This document shows, one piece after another, positions 59,295 to 64,000 of a stretch of 64,000 nucleotides of DNA. The first letter of the stretch is position 1. Every line of letters begins with the position of its first letter. This stretch comes from Pseudoduganella umbonata (GTDB lineage Bacteria; Pseudomonadota; Gammaproteobacteria; Burkholderiales; Burkholderiaceae_D), in contig NZ_JACHXS010000009.1 of NCBI RefSeq assembly GCF_014192225.1, positions 186,001 to 250,000 on the forward strand, in the 5' to 3' direction. Position numbers and translations under genes: made by a program. Under the pieces are notes generated by a model. It worked only from the letters and a program-made list of their open reading frames with translations. It had not been told where the DNA came from and did no database searches.

Positions 59295-59344
59295 GGGCGC
59301 AGTATGCCGCCCGTGCCGGAGGCCGGAAATGTGGAATATACTGC

Positions 59345-59373
59345 CTCAGCCTTCGGATTCGACGAAGGCTGAG
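59345..59373 (+). promoter_or_regulatory. Inverted repeat in the LysR leader
   Basis: CTCAGCCTTCG and CGAAGGCTGAG are exact 11-base arms around GATTCGA. The right arm runs into GAGAGGA, the ribosome site of the LysR gene at 59381, so the structure can be an operator or an mRNA hairpin covering the ribosome site. Confidence 0.7.
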
Positions 59374-59380
59374 AGGACAT

Positions 59381-60298
59381 ATGCGGTTCGACCTGACCGA
59401 CCTGAAACTGTTTTTGCGCGTGGTGGAAAGCGGCAGCATCACGGCCGGCGCCGCGCAGGCCCACCTGGCCCTGGCGTCGGCCAGCGCCCGCGTGCGCGGC
59501 ATGGAGGATGCCCTTGGCGTGCCGCTGCTGCAGCGCAGCCGCCGCGGCGTGGAGCCGACCGACGCCGGCCGCACGCTGCTGCATCACGCGCGGCTGATCA
59601 CGCAGCAGATGGAAAAGATGCGTGCCGACCTGGGCGAATACGCCACCGGCCTGAAGGGCCACGTGCGCCTGCTGTGCAATACGTCGGCGCTGACGGAGTT
59701 CCTGCCCGATGTGCTGGCCGCGTTCATGGCCGGGCACCCGCAGGTCAATGTCGATCTCGAGGAACGGCTGTCCAGCGACATCGTGCAGGCGATGCGCGAC
59801 GACCTGGCCGATATCGGCATCGTGACCGACTCGGTCGACAGCAGCGGGCTGGAAACCAGGCTGTTCTGCGAAGACCGGCTGGTGCTGGCGCTGCATCCCG
59901 GCCACCCGCTCGGCAAGGGCCTGCGCCGCAATGCCGCGCTGCCCTTCGCGGCCGCGGTGGAACATGACTTCATCGGCCTGGCCGGCGACAGTGCGCTGCA
60001 GATGTACCTCGGCGAGCAGGCCACGAAACTGGGCAGGCGGCTGCGCTACCGCGTACGGGTGCGCAGCTTCGACGCGGTGTGCCGCATGGTGGCCAGCGGC
60101 GCCGGCCTGGCGGTGCTGCCGGAATCGGCCGTGGTGCGCTCGCGCGACGCGGCCAACCTGAAGGTGGTCAGGCTGGCGGATGCGTGGACGCGGCGCCGCC
60201 TGCTGCTGTGCACGCGCAGCTATGCCGACCTGCCGGGCTATGCGCGCGAACTGGTCGATGCGTTGGCGGCCCATGCGACAATATCGGCCTCGCAATGA
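59381..60298 (+). CDS. LysR-family regulator
   Basis: 305 residues: N-terminal HTH (DLKLFLRVVESGSITAGAAQ, HLALASASARVRGMEDALGV, LLQRSRRGVEPTDAGR) and a CrgA-like effector domain (GHVRLLCNTSALTEFLPDVL). It is divergent from the TauE/SafE exporter, the usual position for its target. The CAT-fold gene starts by ATGA overlap with its stop, so both are on one transcript. Confidence 0.92.
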   Translation: MRFDLTDLKLFLRVVESGSITAGAAQAHLALASASARVRGMEDALGVPLLQRSRRGVEPTDAGRTLLHHARLITQQMEKMRADLGEYATGLKGHVRLLCNTSALTEFLPDVLAAFMAGHPQVNVDLEERLSSDIVQAMRDDLADIGIVTDSVDSSGLETRLFCEDRLVLALHPGHPLGKGLRRNAALPFAAAVEHDFIGLAGDSALQMYLGEQATKLGRRLRYRVRVRSFDAVCRMVASGAGLAVLPESAVVRSRDAANLKVVRLADAWTRRRLLLCTRSYADLPGYARELVDALAAHATISASQ

Positions 60299-60951
60299 CA
60301 CGACACGCTATGGAAAACTTCGAACGGCGGCGCGACCGCTTCCAGATGTTCGACGGCATGGACAGCCCGGCCGTCAACCTGTGCTTCCCGCTGGATTTGC
60401 CGGACTTCCGGCCCTGGTGCAGGGACAACGGCCTGCCGCCGTTCCACGTGCTGCTGTGCGCCATGCTGCGCGCGGCGATGAAGATCGAGAACTTCCGCTG
60501 GCGCATCCATGACGGCGAAGTGTTCGAGATCGACCGCCTGATCCCGTCCTTCACGGTGATCAACCAGCACAACGACCTCAATTTCGCCATGTTCGACTGG
60601 TCGGACGACCTGCGCGAATTCGTCGCCCGCGGCAGCGCAGCGCGCGAAGCCGCGTCGAACATGGTGCAGTTCAACGAACCCTATCGTACGCTGTCGCCCC
60701 GCGAGGCAAAGCACCAGATGTTCGTCACCTGCATTCCGTGGCTGGCCTTCACGTCGATCCAGCATCCGACGGCGGCGCTGGACTGCCCGGACATCCCTTC
60801 GCTGGCGTGGGGCAAGTTCCGCGACGGCGCGCCGGGCGAACTGGTGCTGCCGTTCTCGGTGCAGGCGCACCACGGTTTCGTGGACGGCTTCCACATCCAC
60901 CAGCTGGCGCAACAGATCGCCGCCGAGCTGGCGGCGATTATCGCGAACTAG
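60295..60951 (+). CDS. Chloramphenicol acetyltransferase-fold protein
   Basis: 218 residues of the CAT family: RRRDRFQMFDGMDSPAVNLC (in part), FHVLLCAMLRAAMKIENFRWRI (in part) and the catalytic HHGFVDG (His193, Asp197). Length matches type A CATs, but many chromosomal members do not act on chloramphenicol, so the substrate is open. The ATG overlaps the LysR stop (ATGA); a second ATG at 60310 is possible. Its stop overlaps the stop of the facing amidohydrolase gene by four bases. Confidence 0.88.
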   Translation: MTRHAMENFERRRDRFQMFDGMDSPAVNLCFPLDLPDFRPWCRDNGLPPFHVLLCAMLRAAMKIENFRWRIHDGEVFEIDRLIPSFTVINQHNDLNFAMFDWSDDLREFVARGSAAREAASNMVQFNEPYRTLSPREAKHQMFVTCIPWLAFTSIQHPTAALDCPDIPSLAWGKFRDGAPGELVLPFSVQAHHGFVDGFHIHQLAQQIAAELAAIIAN

Positions 60952-62222
60952 ACCACCCTCGCCCGTTCGAGCATCGCGTGCAGCAGCACGTTGCAGCCGG
61001 CTTCCAGGTGCGCCGGCTGCGCATCCTCGATCTCGTTGTGGCTGATGCCGTCCTTGCACGGCACGAAGATCATGCCGGACGGCGCCAGCCGCGCCGCATA
61101 GATCGCGTCGTGCCCGGCGCCGGATACCACGTCCATCGTCGAATACCCCAGCTTCGCGGTGGCGCTGCGCACGGCGCCGACCACGTCCGGGTGGAACGGG
61201 CATGGCGGGTAGTACGACACGCGTTCCAGCTTCACGTCGAGGCCCGAGTCGGCCGCGACCTGCGCGACGAACGCCGTCATCTCTTCGTGCATCGTGTTCA
61301 GCAGCTCGTCGTTCACGTTGCGCAGGTCGATCGAGAACTTCACCTGGCCGGGGATCACGTTGCGGCTGTTCGGGAACACCTGCATCATGCCGACCGTGCC
61401 GCGGCCATAGGGCGGGTAGCGGTTGGCGATCGCCACCACTTCCGGGATGATCCGCGCGGCCACCTGCATCGCGTCGCGCCGCAGGTGCATCGGCGTCGGG
61501 CCGGCGTGCGCTTCCATGCCGCTCACCGTGCAGTCGTACCACGACAGCCCCATCACGGCGGGCACCACGCCGATCACCTTGTCGGCATCTTCCAGCACGG
61601 GCCCCTGCTCGATGTGCGTCTCGAAATAGGCGCCGATCGGATGGTCGCCCGGCACCTGGGTACCCTTGTAGCCGATGCGTTCCAGTTCCTCGCCGACCGT
61701 CCTGCCGTCGACGTCCTTGGCCGCATACGCGTGTTCCAGCGTGAATGCGCCGCAGAAAACGCCGGAACCCATCATCACGGGCACGAAGCGCGAACCTTCC
61801 TCGTTGGTCCAGAAGGCCACCTCGATCGGCGCTTCGGTGCGAATGCCATGGTCATTCAGCGTGCGCACCACCTCCAGGCCGGCAAGCACGCCGTAGTTGC
61901 CGTCGAACTTGCCGCCGGTCGGCTGCGTGTCGATATGGCTGCCCGTCATCACCGGCGGCAGTGCATCGTTGGTACCGGCGCGGCGCATGAACACGTTGCC
62001 GATCTGGTCGACGGTCACCGTCATGCCGGCGGCCTTTGCCCAGCCGACGACGAGGTCGCGGCCCTGCCGGTCCAGGTCCGTCAGGGCCAGGCGCTTCACG
62101 CCGCCCTTCTCGGTCGCGCCGATTTGCGCCAGTTCCATCAGCGCATCCCACAGGCGCGGGCCATCGACGCGCAGCGCGTCGATCGCCACGTCGGTCTTTA
62201 CTGCGTCGGTCATGTCGTTCAT
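60948..62222 (-). CDS. Zn-dependent N-carbamoyl amidohydrolase (beta-ureidopropionase type)
   Basis: 424 residues, M20/HyuC family: TGSHIDTQPTGGKFDGNYGVLAGLEV (metal ligands His and Asp, in part), WTNEEGSRFVPVMMGSGVFCG (in part), ETHIEQGPVLE and the dimerisation loop with HAGPTPM, ending HNE near the C-terminus. It should hydrolyse N-carbamoyl-beta-alanine to beta-alanine, CO2 and ammonia, the last step of reductive pyrimidine breakdown. AAGGGAC precedes the ATG at 62222. Dihydropyrimidinase lies 11 bases upstream. Confidence 0.9.
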   Translation of the reverse strand: MNDMTDAVKTDVAIDALRVDGPRLWDALMELAQIGATEKGGVKRLALTDLDRQGRDLVVGWAKAAGMTVTVDQIGNVFMRRAGTNDALPPVMTGSHIDTQPTGGKFDGNYGVLAGLEVVRTLNDHGIRTEAPIEVAFWTNEEGSRFVPVMMGSGVFCGAFTLEHAYAAKDVDGRTVGEELERIGYKGTQVPGDHPIGAYFETHIEQGPVLEDADKVIGVVPAVMGLSWYDCTVSGMEAHAGPTPMHLRRDAMQVAARIIPEVVAIANRYPPYGRGTVGMMQVFPNSRNVIPGQVKFSIDLRNVNDELLNTMHEEMTAFVAQVAADSGLDVKLERVSYYPPCPFHPDVVGAVRSATAKLGYSTMDVVSGAGHDAIYAARLAPSGMIFVPCKDGISHNEIEDAQPAHLEAGCNVLLHAMLERARVV

Positions 62223-62233
62223 TGCTTGTCCCT

Positions 62234-63628
62234 TCAGCTTGCGGAAACGGGTTGGAATGCCGGGCGTTCCACGTGCCGGCCGGCGCCTTCCACGGCCATC
62301 AGCTCGCCGTGGTGGAACACCACCTTGCCGGCGGCGATCGTGGTGCTCGGGATTCCTTTCACGGTGCGGCCCTCGAACACGTTGAAGCCGCCCCTGGCGA
62401 ACTGCGTCTTCGCCGAGATCGTCCGCGTGCCGGCCGGATCCCAAACGACGACGTCGGCATCGGCACCGGCCTGCACGACACCCTTGCGTGGATAGATGTT
62501 GAAGATCTGCGCCGCGTTGGCGGACGTGACCTTGACGAATTCGGATGGCGTCAGCAGGCCGCCGTTCACCCCTTCATCCCAGATCACCGCCATGCGGTCC
62601 TCGACGCCGCCGCAGCCGTTCGGGATCTTCGTGAAGTCGTCGCGGCCGGCCGCCTTCTGTTCGGCGCAGAACGTGCAATGGTCGGTAGCGGTCGTGTGCA
62701 GGTTGCCCCCACGCAGGCCCTGCCACAAGGCGCGCTGGTGCTCCTTGCCGCGAAACGGCGGGCTCATCACGTGGCCGGCGGCGAAGTCGAAGTCGGGGTT
62801 CTGGTAGACGCTGTCGTCGATGATCAGGTGCCCGGCCAGCGCTTCGCCGTACACGCGCTGGCCGGCCGCGCGGGCGCGCGTGATGGCATCGAGCGATTCC
62901 TTGCACGACACATGGACGATGTACAGCGGCGTTTCCAGCACGCTGGCGATGGCGATCGCGCGATTGGCCGCCTCCGCTTCCACGGCCGGCGGCCGCGACA
63001 GCGGATGCGCCGCCGGCCCGGTGATGCCCTTGGCCAGCAGGTCGCGCTGCAGCTGGTACACCAGTTCGCCGTTCTCCGCATGCACGGTGGGGATCGCGCC
63101 CAGCTCCAGCGAGCGGCGGAAGCTTTTCACCAGCGTTTCGTCGTCCGCCATGATGGCGTTCTTGTACGCCATGAAATGCTTGAAGCTGTTCACGCCATGG
63201 TCGCGCACCAGCACGCCCATCTCTTCGTGCACCCGGTCGGACCACCAGGTGATCGCCACGTGGAAGGTGTAGTCGCCGGCCGCCTTGGCGGCCCAGCCGC
63301 GCCACTGGTGGTAAGCCTCCAGCAGCGATTGCTGCGGATTCGGGATCACGAAATCGATGATCGTGGTGGTGCCGCCAGCCAGGCCGGCCGCCGTTCCCGT
63401 ATAAAAATCGTCCGCCGTCACGGTACCCATGAAGGGCAGGTTCATGTGCGTGTGCGGATCGATCCCGCCGGGCATCACGTACTGGCCGGCTGCGTCGATG
63501 ACTTGCGCGCCCGCCGGCGCATCCAGCTTGTCGCCGACGGCGACGATCCGGTCGCCCTCGCACAGCACATCGGCACGGAAGGCGCGGTCGGCGTTGACGA
63601 CGGTACCGCCTCGGATGATCAGGCTCAT
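62234..63628 (-). CDS. hydA: Dihydropyrimidinase
   Basis: 464 residues, amidohydrolase superfamily: metal-binding His59 and His61 in GGIDPHTHMNLPF, the carbamylated Lys in NSFKHFMAYKNA, later GLRGGNLHTTATDHCTF (Asp and His ligands). It opens dihydrouracil and dihydrothymine rings (hydantoinase activity). It sits between the NCS1 transporter (ATGA overlap) and the amidohydrolase. Dihydropyrimidine dehydrogenase genes are not in the window. Confidence 0.93.
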   Translation of the reverse strand: MSLIIRGGTVVNADRAFRADVLCEGDRIVAVGDKLDAPAGAQVIDAAGQYVMPGGIDPHTHMNLPFMGTVTADDFYTGTAAGLAGGTTTIIDFVIPNPQQSLLEAYHQWRGWAAKAAGDYTFHVAITWWSDRVHEEMGVLVRDHGVNSFKHFMAYKNAIMADDETLVKSFRRSLELGAIPTVHAENGELVYQLQRDLLAKGITGPAAHPLSRPPAVEAEAANRAIAIASVLETPLYIVHVSCKESLDAITRARAAGQRVYGEALAGHLIIDDSVYQNPDFDFAAGHVMSPPFRGKEHQRALWQGLRGGNLHTTATDHCTFCAEQKAAGRDDFTKIPNGCGGVEDRMAVIWDEGVNGGLLTPSEFVKVTSANAAQIFNIYPRKGVVQAGADADVVVWDPAGTRTISAKTQFARGGFNVFEGRTVKGIPSTTIAAGKVVFHHGELMAVEGAGRHVERPAFQPVSAS

Positions 63629-64000
63629 TTGGTGTCTCCGTTCAGGACTGGCGTGGCGGGACGGAACGCGGCCAGCTGCATCATCGCCGCGTAGGCGACG
63701 GCCGCGATCGCAATGCCCACGAACCAGGCATAGGTATAGATGGTCTTGAAGGTTGCGCCGACATCGGGGAACGCGGCGGGGAAAGCCGCGTTCAGGAAGC
63801 CGGGGATGTTCGGCAGCACGCCGAGGACGAAGGCGATGACGGCGGCCATGTTCCAGCCGGTGCCGTACGAGTAGATGCCGTGTTCACGGTACAGCTCCGC
63901 GACATCCAGCTCGGTCTTGCGCACCAGGTAGTAGTCGACGATCAGCACGCCGGCGATGGGACCCAGCAGCGCCGAATAGCCGATCAGCCACGTGAAGATG
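63625..64000 (-). CDS. NCS1-family nucleobase:cation symporter, C-terminal part (cut by window edge)
   Basis: The last 124 codons of a transporter whose start lies beyond 64000. GYSALLGPIAGVLIVDYYLVR is the NCS1 (allantoin/uracil/hydantoin permease) signature before the last helices, followed by ELDVAELYREHGIYSYGTGW and two membrane helices. The end overlaps the hydA start (ATGA). It probably imports uracil, dihydropyrimidine or hydantoin for the two enzymes downstream. Confidence 0.9.
   Translation of the reverse strand, partial: IFTWLIGYSALLGPIAGVLIVDYYLVRKTELDVAELYREHGIYSYGTGWNMAAVIAFVLGVLPNIPGFLNAAFPAAFPDVGATFKTIYTYAWFVGIAIAAVAYAAMMQLAAFRPATPVLNGDTK

Noticed and set aside
60295..60951. 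Acquired chloramphenicol resistance gene
   Set aside because: It is translationally coupled to a LysR gene and has no mobile element around it; chromosomal CAT-fold proteins often act on other substrates.

Overview
This window looks like a chromosomal segment of a high-GC betaproteobacterium, most likely Oxalobacteraceae of the Massilia/Duganella/Pseudoduganella kind. That assignment is an inference from gene content: an intracellular PHA depolymerase and a PHA-system protein, a stand-alone RsxB joined to nth, the rplU-rpmA-obgE-proB order, an acyl-CoA-binding protein, and many secreted glycan-degrading enzymes. No rRNA, phage, transposase, plasmid or CRISPR sequence was seen. One tRNA (Pro, CGG) is present.

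Layout. 1-7.4 kb: 5' end of a TonB-dependent receptor, a TAXI solute-binding protein, a class A PBP-like enzyme, a MoaB/CinA-type protein and an EI24 membrane protein, all on the minus strand. 7.7-22.3 kb: mainly housekeeping genes (FKBP, a small lipoprotein, an orphan anti-sigma-like protein, HU, acyl-CoA-binding protein, Na+/H+ antiporter, fdxA, ferredoxin reductase, PHA depolymerase, an amino-acid-type binding protein, rsxB-nth, proB, obgE, rpmA-rplU, ispB). 22.4-26.1 kb: a FadR-type GntR regulator facing a GH105-DUF4861 pair, with two matching operators in front. 26.6 kb: tRNA-Pro. 27.0-33.7 kb: an electrophile-stress block with a NemR-like TetR regulator and four copies of its presumed operator; it holds DJ-1/PfpI, SDR, alpha/beta hydrolase, a triply frameshifted aldehyde dehydrogenase, an MFS pump and a flavin-reductase-fold protein. 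33.8-39.9 kb: SbmA-like ABC transporter, ABM monooxygenase, MFS sugar-acid-type transporter and a GH9 cellulase under a LacI-type operator. 40.1-43.6 kb: a decayed-looking ATP-grasp fragment and phosphopantetheinyl transferase, then a luxI-rsaL-luxR quorum-sensing module. 44.0-45.8 kb: GH2 enzyme. 46.0-52.0 kb: a six-gene stressosome operon (rsbR-rsbS-rsbT-phosphatase-two hybrid kinases). 52.2-60.9 kb: LysR, META lipoprotein, pta-ackA-fabI operon, a secreted protein with an L,D-transpeptidase, TauE/SafE exporter, LysR and a CAT-fold protein. 60.9-64 kb: reductive pyrimidine catabolism (amidohydrolase, dihydropyrimidinase, NCS1 transporter cut by the window edge).

The structure that genes do not explain is in the spacers. 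At least five unrelated families of long palindromic repeats sit within a few tens of bases of stop codons, and at least six spacers hold short tandem repeats of 11-19 bp units. No REP-associated transposase lies in the window. The strongest functional stories are the stressosome operon wired to hybrid kinases, the NemR-like regulon with its frameshifted dehydrogenase, the luxI-rsaL-luxR module, and the intergenic repeat families.
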